Source: CAYOEZ01 sp964402955 (GTDB lineage: Bacteria; Chloroflexota; DTOL01; DAOUCN01). Taken from it: a stretch of 18,163 nucleotides of DNA. The notes under the pieces are model-generated. The model saw only the letters and a program-made list of their open reading frames with translations. It was not told where the DNA came from and did no database searches. A program made the translations under genes and the position numbers. Shown piece by piece: positions 6,615-14,652 of this stretch. Location of the stretch: contig CAYOEZ010000082.1 in assembly GCA_964402955.1 (NCBI GenBank), positions 1 through 18,163 of the forward strand. The letters are read 5' to 3'. Numbering within the stretch: the stretch's first letter is position 1; every line of letters starts with the position of its first letter.

Positions 6615-8336
6615 ATGCTGATTTCCCTTCTGTCCACACTTGCGCTGTGTCTTGTGCTTTCCTGGCTGCCCGGATACGGCCTGGCGCGGCTCTTGCGCGC
6701 CTTTGATGGCGATGAAGCGGCCGTGGTCGCCTGGCCTCTATCGTGGGCGATTCTTGGCGGCATGCAATTGTTCGGCTTCGTCATCGGCCTGCCGCCGTGG
6801 TGGCGTTATGCGCTGCTGGCTGTGTGTGGCGGCCTGATCCTCTACGCTCTGGTCAGTCTGCGCCGCCATGCTCTGAGCGCAGAGATAAAGCAGGTCATGC
6901 TGCTGGGGCTGGGTGGAATTGCAGCGACGGTCTGTATCGCCGTCGTCATCCCTGTCTACGACGGCATAGCGGGCTGGTATGGCGACTGGTGGATGCACTA
7001 TGACATCAGCCAGTTCTACCTCGGCCTGCGCCCTGACGATGTAGTCTACTTCGGGGTGTACTCCATTCCCTCGCGCTTCCCACTGTTCAACCTGATCCAG
7101 GCTGTTCTTCTGACGCTGCTGGGCAATCATTTCTGGGTCTACCAGATTGCCGGCGTTATGCCATTGGGCGGACTGATCGGCGCAACCTACCTGCTTGCGC
7201 GCGGCTGGATGGGCAAACGAGTCGCCATGCTCGCCGCCGGGCTGCTCGTCGTCAACCCGTTTGTGATACAGAATGCACTGACGCCCTGGCCCAAGGTCAT
7301 GGCTGCAGCCTGCCTCTTGTTTGGCCTGGCCATCTACATGCGCCAGGGGGGGGCGGGGTTGCGCCAGTGGGCCGTCTTGACCAGCCTGGCGCTCATGGCA
7401 CACCAGGCAGCCGCCTTCGTCGCCATCGCCGTTGGGGTGCACGCTCTGGTGCGCTATCGGCGCGGCGCCGTTGCTCCGCTTATGCAGGCGGCGGCGATCG
7501 CGGCGCTGATCTGCGCGCCCTGGCTGCTCTGGGCCATCTCCAGATTTGGGCTTGCCGCGCTGCTGGCAGCGACGCCAACCATTAGCGCCAGGGGCGCGGC
7601 GATCGGCTCTGCCAACTGGATTATAGAACGTGTGTGGAATGCGATCGGCACACTTGCGCCGCTGACGTTCCTGCGTGCGGCCAGCGAGTGGGCGCGGGTG
7701 GGCTTTGGCGGCGAGCAGATGCCTGCTCTCTTCGGCGCGATTCTGCGCTACTCCTACGACGTCTTGCCCGGGGCTGTGACCACCGTGCTGTCACTTGTCC
7801 TGCTTGCCCGTTTCTGGCCGAAGCGCGAGCAGACCGCCAACATCGCTCGCACGACTGAGGAGCGCAGGCCAGCAAGCCGGTCAGCCACACTGCTGGCGGC
7901 GGTCGGCAGCAGTACGGGACTTGCCGTCCTGGTCAGCCTGTTCGCCTTCGCCGGCGCTATCATCGTGCATCCGGGACTGAACCGCACGGGGCTGGCCGCG
8001 GAGAGTCTTGAGCCTGTGGTTGTCCTCCTGCTGATCATCGCAGCGCGCGCTCTCGTCGAGTTGGCGGCGCGCTGGCGGTTGGTTGTGGCTGCGCTGGTGC
8101 TGGAGTTTGCTCTGACGCGTGGACTGCATACGCTCATCGTGATCGCGGGCATTATCCCAACCAGCAACGACCCGAACCTGGCGCTCAAGCTGGACAAAGG
8201 CATCACGTTCATTGCTGATATAGTGACTTGGGAGCGAGGGGTCGCGCTGCTGGCGATGGCGCTGATCTGGTTGGCGCTCGGTTGGTGGCTAGTGCAGTGT
8301 GCGCATACCTCGTGCAGCCAGCCACACGCGTCATAA
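6615..8336 (+). CDS. Polytopic membrane protein, possible GT-C glycosyltransferase
   Basis: This 573-aa protein has a dozen or more hydrophobic segments. The first loop after the early helices, VYDGIAGWYGDWWMHYD (about residues 114-130), contains acidic and aromatic residues as in the first extracytoplasmic loop of GT-C enzymes, which use lipid-linked sugars. TPWPK at 223-227 and a late soluble stretch before the last helix are also compatible. No definite family motif is recognised, so a transporter or other membrane protein remains possible. The start at 6615 follows AAGGAG and lies downstream of the promoter; an in-frame start at 6567 falls within the promoter and is rejected. The gene is monocistronic: it ends at a perfect hairpin and the next gene converges. 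Its divergent neighbour is arsR, but nothing in the protein suggests arsenic. Confidence 0.85.
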   Translation: MLISLLSTLALCLVLSWLPGYGLARLLRAFDGDEAAVVAWPLSWAILGGMQLFGFVIGLPPWWRYALLAVCGGLILYALVSLRRHALSAEIKQVMLLGLGGIAATVCIAVVIPVYDGIAGWYGDWWMHYDISQFYLGLRPDDVVYFGVYSIPSRFPLFNLIQAVLLTLLGNHFWVYQIAGVMPLGGLIGATYLLARGWMGKRVAMLAAGLLVVNPFVIQNALTPWPKVMAAACLLFGLAIYMRQGGAGLRQWAVLTSLALMAHQAAAFVAIAVGVHALVRYRRGAVAPLMQAAAIAALICAPWLLWAISRFGLAALLAATPTISARGAAIGSANWIIERVWNAIGTLAPLTFLRAASEWARVGFGGEQMPALFGAILRYSYDVLPGAVTTVLSLVLLARFWPKREQTANIARTTEERRPASRSATLLAAVGSSTGLAVLVSLFAFAGAIIVHPGLNRTGLAAESLEPVVVLLLIIAARALVELAARWRLVVAALVLEFALTRGLHTLIVIAGIIPTSNDPNLALKLDKGITFIADIVTWERGVALLAMALIWLALGWWLVQCAHTSCSQPHAS

Positions 8337-8339
8337 GAC

Positions 8340-8374
8340 GACACCCGTAGGGTCACCGAGACCCTACGGGTGTC
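8340..8374. terminator. Perfect 15-bp hairpin between convergent genes
   Basis: GACACCCGTAGGGTC pairs perfectly with GACCCTACGGGTGTC around the loop ACCGA. It lies between the stop of the plus-strand membrane protein (8336) and the stop of the minus-strand transglutaminase (8396), so it probably terminates both. A T-rich stretch (TACGTTCTTTC) follows on the plus strand. Confidence 0.8.
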
Positions 8375-8395
8375 TTACGTTCTTTCTTGCCTGCC

Positions 8396-10786
8396 CTACC
8401 TGCGGCGTACGATGCGGCGCACAGCGCCTGCGGCCACGAGAGACCAGATGCGCCCCTTGACCGCCTGCCACGATGTAATCACACGTTTGCGTGTTTCCTC
8501 AGTCATGGGATGGCGGCTGTAGCTGACCTCGACGTAAGCGTCGCTAATGGTGGCGATGTGCTCTGCCGGATTGGCGGCGGGAACGGGCACAGGCCGTCGC
8601 CAGCGCAGCACGCTGACAGGAGCATGCGCCACGGCTTCACCCAGGCTGCGCGCATACTCGTTCGGCGTATTGGCCAGCGGCTTCGCCAGCCCCGCCCAGG
8701 TCGCATAGCGGAGCATGCGACCATAGATCGTCATCACATAGCTCGATGTCGCCAGCCGTCGTTCCAGAAGAGGCCACAACGACCACAGTAAACCGGCCAG
8801 CAGGAGAACCGCCACAATGACAGGCACGATGCGCAGGAAGCTCAGATCAAACGGGATATGGATGCGCGAGAGCCACGAGCCTTTGCTCACCGGAACCGTC
8901 ATCGTCGGCATGACGAACGGCTCTTTGCTAAGCAATGATCCTGGCGGGCGATAGATCGGCGCCTTGCCGGGCGTTGGTTCAAAATCAATCCAGCCATAGG
9001 GTGGGAGGTACACCTCGGTCCAGGCATGACCATCTTTTTCACTGACCGAGTACCGCTGCATGCCAAAGTCGTAGATGCCCGGCAGATAGCCCGTCGCCAG
9101 CCGCGCCGGCACACCCACGCTGCGCAGCATGATGGCCATCACGGTGCCAAAGTAGTCGCAGTAGCCCTTCTGGGTAAACAAGAAGTAGTCAACAGCGTCA
9201 TAGTTACCTTGCGCGGGCAGCTTGATCTTCGGATCGTAGGGCAACTCGCGCAGATACATCTGAATCGCCATGGCCTTGTCGTACGGATTGGTGGCATTGG
9301 CGGTAAGCTGCTTTGCCAGCGTCGTCACGCGCTCCGGCAGCGACTTCGGCGCCTCCAGGTAATAGGCGTTGATCCATTCCGGATAGACCGAGGTTGCTCG
9401 CCGCAGATCCTCAACGCCCAGCGTGGGCACAGTCGACGTCACCACATACTTGACAGCCGAGAGCGGGGCGCGCTTCAGGTAGAGCGACGAGAAATCTCCC
9501 TCGCCAAGCGCCATGTAGCGATAGGCCTGGCCAACTGACTCCATTTGGTTAGTGGCAAAGAGAATATCGGCGCGCGGGGCCACAATCTCGACATTCTGCA
9601 CGATCGTGATTGCCCCGGGAATACTGTACTCGATGACAGGCTGGTTGGCTGTGCGATCCACAGCGACCTTCTGCGAATGATCCCAGCCGCGCCCAGTGTA
9701 TAGATCCCAGGTCTCGCCACGCCAGTAGTGCTGTGGTGGGCCGAGAGCGGGCTCGCCAAGACGTTCAGAATCCTCGGGCGAAGCAATGTACTCATTCGTC
9801 CTGACATACATGTAAACAGGGCTTGCTTCGCTGGGGTCGAACGAGCCGCCCAGAACAAATGCGCCCTTTGACCCGGTGCCCAGGTCGGGGTTGGGGTTGT
9901 TGATGCCAGAGAAAAGGCGGTTGACCAGCGTCTCTACCTCGCCCCAGGGCCGGCTGGCATAGATCCACCAGGTCGACGCAACGGGATTGGCGCGCAGGGT
10001 GGGCATCATCAGCGCCACAATGGCCACCACCGCGCTCACCTGAATAGCAAACACCGAGAGATCAAAATTGAGTTCAGTTGAGTAGTCGATGTCCTTCTTC
10101 TGCCACGTTCGCTGCAGCGAAGCAAGGTTAGCTGCCATGAGCAAAACCATGGTGACGACCACATAGGCGATGATCCATGTCATACCACGATTGGAGAGGA
10201 ATGTGTTGACCACAAGCGTGATGCCGATCGGCAGCACGGCAATCATGGCGTTGCGATAGCGATACAGACACCATCCCGTGTAGAAGGCCACGGCGAGCAT
10301 CAGCAACGTCAGCAGGAAGAAGAAAACGAAGTTGTCACTGGAATAGCCCCCCGCCGTGCCCACCACGACCCAATCCCACAGACGGCCAGCCATCAGGTCG
10401 TTGCGGCTGATTATCTCCCGTATGACCGGTTGCAGTGGGTTGGGGTCAAGCGCCTTACCCTGGACGTACGTCACGAGCCACTCAGGAAAAGCCGAAATCC
10501 GTGGCGCCATCAGGCGCAGCGGCGGGATAAGCTCACCATAGGTGACATAGAGCACAGCGGCGCCAAGGAGCAGACCAAAAGGCACAGCGATCAGGCGCGG
10601 CAAACGCGATTTGCCCATAGCAACGCCAAGCACTGCGCCCAGGAGAACAACCGGGAGGACATCTTGCGTTCTGTCCACCCATCCGGCATCATTGAGCGAC
10701 AAGACAGGAAGCAGAACCAAGACCAAGAGAATGGTGGGAACAATCCAGCCATTCTCAAGCTGGAAGAAGCGCAAAACCCGTGTCAT
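8396..10786 (-). CDS. TgpA-like membrane transglutaminase
   Basis: This 796-aa inner-membrane protein has an N-terminal block of about six membrane segments (residues 15-265, DUF3488/TgpA_N type). A large extracytoplasmic region follows with a transglutaminase-like domain: nucleophile C543 in GYCDYFGTVMAIMLRSVGVP, H587 in GHAWTEVYLP and D601 in WIDFEPTPG. A single membrane helix near 652-672 leads to a C-terminal cytoplasmic DUF4129-like part ending in a basic tail. The triad is complete, so the domain may be active as a protease or transglutaminase; the substrate is unknown for most of the family. The start follows a GGGGGAAG ribosome site. It lies 125 bases downstream of the DUF58 gene, its usual partner; the usual MoxR ATPase is not present. 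Confidence 0.9.
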   Translation of the reverse strand: MTRVLRFFQLENGWIVPTILLVLVLLPVLSLNDAGWVDRTQDVLPVVLLGAVLGVAMGKSRLPRLIAVPFGLLLGAAVLYVTYGELIPPLRLMAPRISAFPEWLVTYVQGKALDPNPLQPVIREIISRNDLMAGRLWDWVVVGTAGGYSSDNFVFFFLLTLLMLAVAFYTGWCLYRYRNAMIAVLPIGITLVVNTFLSNRGMTWIIAYVVVTMVLLMAANLASLQRTWQKKDIDYSTELNFDLSVFAIQVSAVVAIVALMMPTLRANPVASTWWIYASRPWGEVETLVNRLFSGINNPNPDLGTGSKGAFVLGGSFDPSEASPVYMYVRTNEYIASPEDSERLGEPALGPPQHYWRGETWDLYTGRGWDHSQKVAVDRTANQPVIEYSIPGAITIVQNVEIVAPRADILFATNQMESVGQAYRYMALGEGDFSSLYLKRAPLSAVKYVVTSTVPTLGVEDLRRATSVYPEWINAYYLEAPKSLPERVTTLAKQLTANATNPYDKAMAIQMYLRELPYDPKIKLPAQGNYDAVDYFLFTQKGYCDYFGTVMAIMLRSVGVPARLATGYLPGIYDFGMQRYSVSEKDGHAWTEVYLPPYGWIDFEPTPGKAPIYRPPGSLLSKEPFVMPTMTVPVSKGSWLSRIHIPFDLSFLRIVPVIVAVLLLAGLLWSLWPLLERRLATSSYVMTIYGRMLRYATWAGLAKPLANTPNEYARSLGEAVAHAPVSVLRWRRPVPVPAANPAEHIATISDAYVEVSYSRHPMTEETRKRVITSWQAVKGRIWSLVAAGAVRRIVRRR

Positions 10787-10911
10787 TTATCTTCCCCCGA
10801 GAGATAAAGAACTAGCCAGGAAGCGACGAATTCCACGCCGGGACTTCTTGCCCGACGCCATAACTGGACAGGATCCGAACAGGCATATTGCTTGCGCCGC
10901 ATGGCCGCGAC

Positions 10912-12207
10912 CTACGTAGCGCCGGCGGCTGCGTCCTGAGCAATTACACGCCCCGTTCCCAGCACGCGATAGGCCTTCTTGTCCTGCAGTGGAGCGCTGC
11001 GCGCAACGGTGGTGAAGTGCTGCCCTTGACGGATCAGGTAGGCAGGGATGCCAAGATTCGCCAGGTCGTTGACTATCGCAGGAGCGCCCGGCTTGCCACC
11101 GAACGAGCTGGCATCCATCACGACTGCGGCCGGCGCCAACCCCCGCCGTGTCATCGCTAGAACGGACGCCATCCAGGCACGATCGACAGAGGGTGTGACA
11201 ATGGCGATCGTCATGCCGCGCCCGAAACTCGTGCCAAGCTGCGTGACGACGTGATCAAGTGGATAGGTTCCTTTTGCCTTGGCGGTGGCCAGCTCGCGCA
11301 AAATGTGGCCCAATTGGCGTCGCCCACGCTCGGGCGGCAAGACCACCTGCCGCTCACCATAGGCGATCAAACCAACCGTCTTGTTTTGCTCCAACATCTT
11401 GAAAGCCAGCGATGCGGCGATGCTCACGCCATACTCTTCGGTCGATTCGTTTCCCTCGCCGGCCTGCACTGATGCGTCCAAATCCAGAACAATCCACAGG
11501 TTGCCGGATGGCTCAAGGTCGAACTCCTTGACAATCAATTCATTGCGGCGTGCGGTGGACAGCCAGTGGATGCGGCTCAAGCTATCGCCAGGCAGGTACT
11601 CACGGATGCCGGAGACGTTGGTGGTGATGTTGTGCGTGCGGAAACTGCTGCGAGCTGCGCCGGGCAACATGCCGCGTGGCAGGTCAATGCCGGGGAGCTC
11701 AACGATCGCAGGGTACACGAGGAAGGTCTTGGTCGTCGGGTCAGTCCATGTAGCTGTGAAAAGGCCAAACGGATCGCCGGTGCGGGCCGTAACCGGCCCC
11801 AGTGTGTACAGGCCGCGCCGTTTGCACACTGCCTGCGCGTCCCACCACGACTTGCCGCCGCGGCTGGTGACCGTTTCAACGCGGCTGGCCTGATAGCCCG
11901 GTAGATCAGATTTATCGTCGGTCTCGACCCACAACACGGGCCAGCGCGATGAGTTGGACACGACGAAACGCTCGCGCAGGCGGTCGCCCACTTGCACCCA
12001 ATCGCTACGCGTCTCTCGATGCAGGTGCAGACCAGCAGCGGTCTGCCGCGTCCAGTAGTAGGCGAAAATCGCCAGCAGAGCAACAGTATAGAACAGGTAG
12101 TAGAGCAGCCGGTTCGAAACAACAATGGCCAGGATGAGCAAAACACCCAGCAAGAGCACGATCAACCGGCTATTGAGGCGGATCGAAAGCTGTTCGTTCA
12201 CAAGCAT
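10912..12207 (-). CDS. DUF58 family protein
   Basis: This 431-aa protein begins with a short tail and two hydrophobic helices (about 14-50), then a beta-rich extracytoplasmic or cytoplasmic region. The DUF58 signature follows at 204-230, reading YLPGDSLSRIHWLSTARR and continuing to KEFD. A von Willebrand A-like fold comes after it, with a LDLDAS metal-site-like strand at about 241-246. DUF58 proteins typically sit with MoxR ATPases and TgpA-like transglutaminases and are thought to act in assembly or processing of envelope proteins; the exact role is not known. The gene is first of a two-gene unit with the transglutaminase. The start at 12207 is directly preceded by a GGGGGG run acting as a poor or unusual ribosome site. 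A good promoter lies upstream. Confidence 0.9.
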   Translation of the reverse strand: MLVNEQLSIRLNSRLIVLLLGVLLILAIVVSNRLLYYLFYTVALLAIFAYYWTRQTAAGLHLHRETRSDWVQVGDRLRERFVVSNSSRWPVLWVETDDKSDLPGYQASRVETVTSRGGKSWWDAQAVCKRRGLYTLGPVTARTGDPFGLFTATWTDPTTKTFLVYPAIVELPGIDLPRGMLPGAARSSFRTHNITTNVSGIREYLPGDSLSRIHWLSTARRNELIVKEFDLEPSGNLWIVLDLDASVQAGEGNESTEEYGVSIAASLAFKMLEQNKTVGLIAYGERQVVLPPERGRRQLGHILRELATAKAKGTYPLDHVVTQLGTSFGRGMTIAIVTPSVDRAWMASVLAMTRRGLAPAAVVMDASSFGGKPGAPAIVNDLANLGIPAYLIRQGQHFTTVARSAPLQDKKAYRVLGTGRVIAQDAAAGAT

Positions 12208-12266
12208 CCCCCCGGGGTACAGTTTCTATGGATCTTCGCTCATGCCACCTCAGTCTCGCTGGCCCT

Positions 12267-12294
12267 ATTATAACATACGCACGAAAAATATCAA
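12267..12294 (-). promoter_or_regulatory. Promoter of the DUF58-transglutaminase unit
   Basis: On the minus strand, TTGATA (12294-12289), a 16-base spacer and TATAAT (12272-12267) are present. A TG one base before the -10 forms an extended -10. The site lies 60 bases before the DUF58 start and is divergent from the DUF1232 promoter. Confidence 0.75.
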
Positions 12295-12315
12295 TGAGGC
12301 CTTGAGAGCGGAGAG

Positions 12316-12344
12316 TTGTCGGCAGTGCGGCAACATGCTATAAT
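12316..12344 (+). promoter_or_regulatory. Promoter of the DUF1232 gene
   Basis: TTGTCG (12316-12321), a 17-base spacer and TATAAT (12339-12344) are present, with an extended -10 TGC before the hexamer. The -35 is weak and the extended -10 compensates. Predicted start near 12351, about 26 bases before the ATG. Confidence 0.7.
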
Positions 12345-12376
12345 GAGTACGCAGTATTCGACACGGAGGCATACCC

Positions 12377-12778
12377 ATGAACACACCGCCCCAGAAATCA
12401 GCCTCAGGTCTGGTGCAGTTCATCCAGACAGTTTTTCTGAGCATCAGGCTCTTGCGCAGTTCCAGAGTTCCCCTGTGGACCAAGGTCGTTCCATTCCTTG
12501 GCCTGGCCTACCTCATCTTCCCATTGGACTTCATCCCCGACTTCATACCAGGCTTGGGCCAGCTTGATGACCTGACCATTCTGTTGGTTGCCCTGTGGGC
12601 GTTTATGCAGCTTTGCCCACCTGCCGTTGTGCGCGAGATGACAAATCAGCCACCATCTAGCTCGCCTCACGAGCCCAAAGTTGCAGACGATGTCGTCGAC
12701 GCCACTTTTCGCGTCGTGAAAGACGATGAGCTAGCGCACCCGTCGACCGAACAGATACCCCCGACCAAACAGCCGTAG
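12377..12778 (+). CDS. DUF1232 (YkvA-type) small membrane-associated protein
   Basis: This 133-aa protein has the DUF1232 signature in its middle, VPFLGLAYLIFPLDFIPDFI and then PGLGQLDDL, followed by a second hydrophobic stretch ILLVALWAFMQLCPP. The last 45 residues are polar, rich in Pro, Ser and acidic residues, and probably disordered. The family is widespread and of unknown function. The start is fixed by GGAGG at 7 bases. The gene has its own promoter and a strong terminator, so it is monocistronic; nothing around it indicates a role. Confidence 0.88.
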   Translation: MNTPPQKSASGLVQFIQTVFLSIRLLRSSRVPLWTKVVPFLGLAYLIFPLDFIPDFIPGLGQLDDLTILLVALWAFMQLCPPAVVREMTNQPPSSSPHEPKVADDVVDATFRVVKDDELAHPSTEQIPPTKQP

Positions 12779-12791
12779 CAACCACCCGGAT

Positions 12792-12837
12792 AGACAGAGA
12801 CGTCCGAAGTCAGGTCAGACTTCGGACGTCTCTGTCT
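12792..12837. terminator. Perfect 20-bp hairpin between convergent genes
   Basis: AGACAGAGACGTCCGAAGTC (12792-12811) pairs perfectly with the complementary arm at 12818-12837 around the loop AGGTCA. The right arm directly abuts the stop codon of the minus-strand gene at 12838. It probably terminates transcription from both sides. Confidence 0.8.
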
Positions 12838-14196
12838 CTAGCGCAGGATGATCAGGCCGCTCTTACGGCGGATAAGCCCCTCGGCGTCAACATACTCATC
12901 AGGCTCATCTTTCTTTTCCGCAGCCGCCCCACCAGCTCCCCGTGCCATCGCCTCAGGAGGCGACCCCGCCTGCTCCACCTGCACTCCCAGGCTCAGACTC
13001 TGCAGCGCCACTGCACGCAGGAATGGATGCTGATCGACGGGCAAGGTGCTTTCCGGCGCCAGGGCCAGCGCTGCCGCCATCGCCCACTGCGCCTCATCCA
13101 GCCGGTCAGAGCGCCAGAGCAAATCAGCCGTGTACTCCAGACGCTCCTGGAAAATGGAGCGGCGTGCGCCATCGAACAGGGCATTCATGGCCATGCCCAC
13201 CATGGCGCCTTCACGCTGCACCTCATTCAAGTCAAGGACGGGCAGGTTGTCCTTGCGCCCGCCACTGGCCCGCTGGCGGCGCGCCTCGGCGATGACCTTC
13301 AACGCGTGTGGCCGCACCTCTTCAAAGGTGAAGAGCCATGTCTTGCATTCGGGCAGTTGGAAGAGGCCGCTTGTTTTGCCGATCAGGTCCGGGTTGGCCT
13401 TGATCGCCTCCGCGTCCAGTTGTGCAGGACGCGCCCGCAACTCTGAGGGGCCGCTGACCAGCGTCGACAGGTAGTAATAGCGCTCCGGCAAAGCAGTCTT
13501 GCTGCGGTCGTTGCGTGCTGCGGCAAGCTCCAACTGCGTCTGGCAGAAGGCCAGTTCAACCGGTATTAGCTTCATCTCGCCGGTGCTGGCGTCAGCCAGG
13601 TAGTGCTTCCACACACTCATGCTGCATGGAATTGCGCCCTGGGCGTCAAACACGCCGTTCTTCTCGTTGAGGAAGAAAACGGCCATGCTAAGCGTATCAA
13701 ACCTGTTCTGTCGCACCACGGTCAAGGTGCGCGTGCCCGAGCCATCAACCGGACTGGCCATGCAGGCATAGACCTTGTCGGGCGCGGGCTCGGCGGCGGC
13801 CGGCGTGATGGCGACAGCCTTGATGCCGGCCAGATTGAGCTTGTGCAGAGCGCGCCGGGCTTCCTTTGCCTTCTGTGCATTGCTACGATCGGCGCCCAGG
13901 ACTGCCAGTGCATCTGCGGCATCCTGCGTGCGCAGCGCCGCCAGTGCGTCCATGGCCTTGATCGAAAGTGCGAGGCTTCCCTTCTGTGCAGTCATCTGCA
14001 AGAGCGGCAGGGCCTCGCCTGGATTCTCCGCCACAAGCGCCTGCAGGGCAGCCTCTGCCTCGGGCAATGATTGTGCCGATAGCTGCTCCAGGACGTGCGC
14101 TGGATCGGGCGCTGCGGCCACTACCTCGAGCGCCGGCGTGTCAGATGTTGCTTCTGTGCTCATCACTGCTTCGTCGGAACGTTCTGTCTCTGTCAT
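12838..14196 (-). CDS. Unrecognised 452-aa protein with HEAT-like N-terminal helices
   Basis: No family is recognised for the body of the protein. Residues 1-25 are acidic and Thr/Ser-rich. Residues 30-125 form alanine- and leucine-rich helical repeats, for example AALQALVAENPGEALPLLQM and KAMDALAALRTQDAADALAV, ending KEARRALHKLNLAGI as in HEAT-repeat proteins. Residues 140-300 look like a mixed alpha/beta domain (VYACMASPVDGSGTRTLTVV, TLSMAVFFLNEKNGVFDAQG). Residues 340-400 are helical, and a Gly/Ala-rich linker leads to the basic end IRRKSGLIILR. No signal peptide or membrane segment is seen. The start is fixed by GAGAGGTG just upstream. The gene stands alone between a hairpin terminator and a repeat-rich gap. 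A scaffold role is suggested only by the HEAT-like part. Confidence 0.8.
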   Translation of the reverse strand: MTETERSDEAVMSTEATSDTPALEVVAAAPDPAHVLEQLSAQSLPEAEAALQALVAENPGEALPLLQMTAQKGSLALSIKAMDALAALRTQDAADALAVLGADRSNAQKAKEARRALHKLNLAGIKAVAITPAAAEPAPDKVYACMASPVDGSGTRTLTVVRQNRFDTLSMAVFFLNEKNGVFDAQGAIPCSMSVWKHYLADASTGEMKLIPVELAFCQTQLELAAARNDRSKTALPERYYYLSTLVSGPSELRARPAQLDAEAIKANPDLIGKTSGLFQLPECKTWLFTFEEVRPHALKVIAEARRQRASGGRKDNLPVLDLNEVQREGAMVGMAMNALFDGARRSIFQERLEYTADLLWRSDRLDEAQWAMAAALALAPESTLPVDQHPFLRAVALQSLSLGVQVEQAGSPPEAMARGAGGAAAEKKDEPDEYVDAEGLIRRKSGLIILR

Positions 14197-14309
14197 GACA
14201 CCTCTCTGTTAATTAGTACTACTACCGTACATCAGTAAGGACGGCCTTGTTCACCGCAGAGTTGGTCATGCCCTCGTGGGCACAACCGGGCATGAAAATG
14301 TCCGGCTAT

Positions 14310-14388
14310 GTGGAGTACGACGAGAGCCTGCCCCGCTGTATCGGGCACTCCTGTCGTCGTAGCGACGAAGGGATTCGTCGCACTCCAC
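14310..14388 (+). repeat. 79-bp palindromic repeat, family member A
   Basis: Ends GTGGAGTACGACGA (14310-14323) and TCGTCGCACTCCAC (14375-14388) are inverted repeats matching at 13 of 14 positions. The 23-base inner core at 14323-14345 is shared at 21 of 23 bases with the element upstream of dppC (minus strand 18149-18127), although the ends differ. Confidence 0.65.
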
Positions 14389-14408
14389 AGACGCATTTTC
14401 AAGCTAGA

Positions 14409-14454
14409 CGCAGAGAACACAGAGAAAAAAGGCAAGAACTCTGTGTTCTCTGCG
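14409..14454. repeat. Perfect 16-bp hairpin with purine-rich loop
   Basis: CGCAGAGAACACAGAG (14409-14424) and CTCTGTGTTCTCTGCG (14439-14454) are perfect inverted repeats around a 14-base loop, AAAAAAGGCAAGAA. Such CTCTGTGTTCTCTGCG words are, to my knowledge, dispersed in several bacterial genomes; copy number here cannot be checked. Confidence 0.6.
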
Positions 14455-14536
14455 AAGCTCACCCCGCTCTACCGGGTGTCTCTGCGGTGGATTCACGCCC
14501 TCGCGGGTGAAAAGTGCGGTAGTAGTATTAGACGCA

Positions 14537-14617
14537 GAGGGGACTTCTCCTCTTGCAACAGAGGTGGAAGCCCCCCAGAATGCAACGTCCTGCTGGGGCG
14601 AATTATCTTTTCGCCCC
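14537..14617. repeat. Two adjacent hairpins downstream of dppF
   Basis: An imperfect hairpin pairs GGGGACTTCTCCTCT with AGAGGTGGAAGCCCC. A perfect 8-bp one pairs GGGGCGAA (14595-14602) with TTCGCCCC (14610-14617). The second is the first structure met after the dppF stop (14653) on the minus strand and could act as a terminator, though no T-run follows. The bases between 14618 and 14652 hold nothing recognisable. Confidence 0.45.
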
Positions 14618-14652
14618 AACGGATTGACGGACTGAATGCTTTGCACGGATAG

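Larger units (their letters stand above)
14214..14530. repeat. Long imperfect inverted-repeat segment in the intergenic gap
   Basis: The 456-base gap 14197-14652 has no gene. Its left part is framed by inverted ends: TACTACTACCGTAC (14217-14230) pairs with GTGCGGTAGTAGTA (14514-14527) at 13 of 14 positions. Nested inside is a second pair, CACCGCAGAG (14252-14261) and CTCTGCGGTG (14480-14489). Two further hairpins lie between. The layout suggests one or several small non-autonomous mobile or structured repeats; no transposase is present. Confidence 0.5.

Noticed and set aside
10783..10902. A 39-codon minus-strand frame between the DUF58 and transglutaminase genes, ending ATGA onto the latter
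   Set aside because: The overlap is suggestive, but there is no ribosome site before its ATG and no recognisable sequence. A second short frame in the same gap is equally open.
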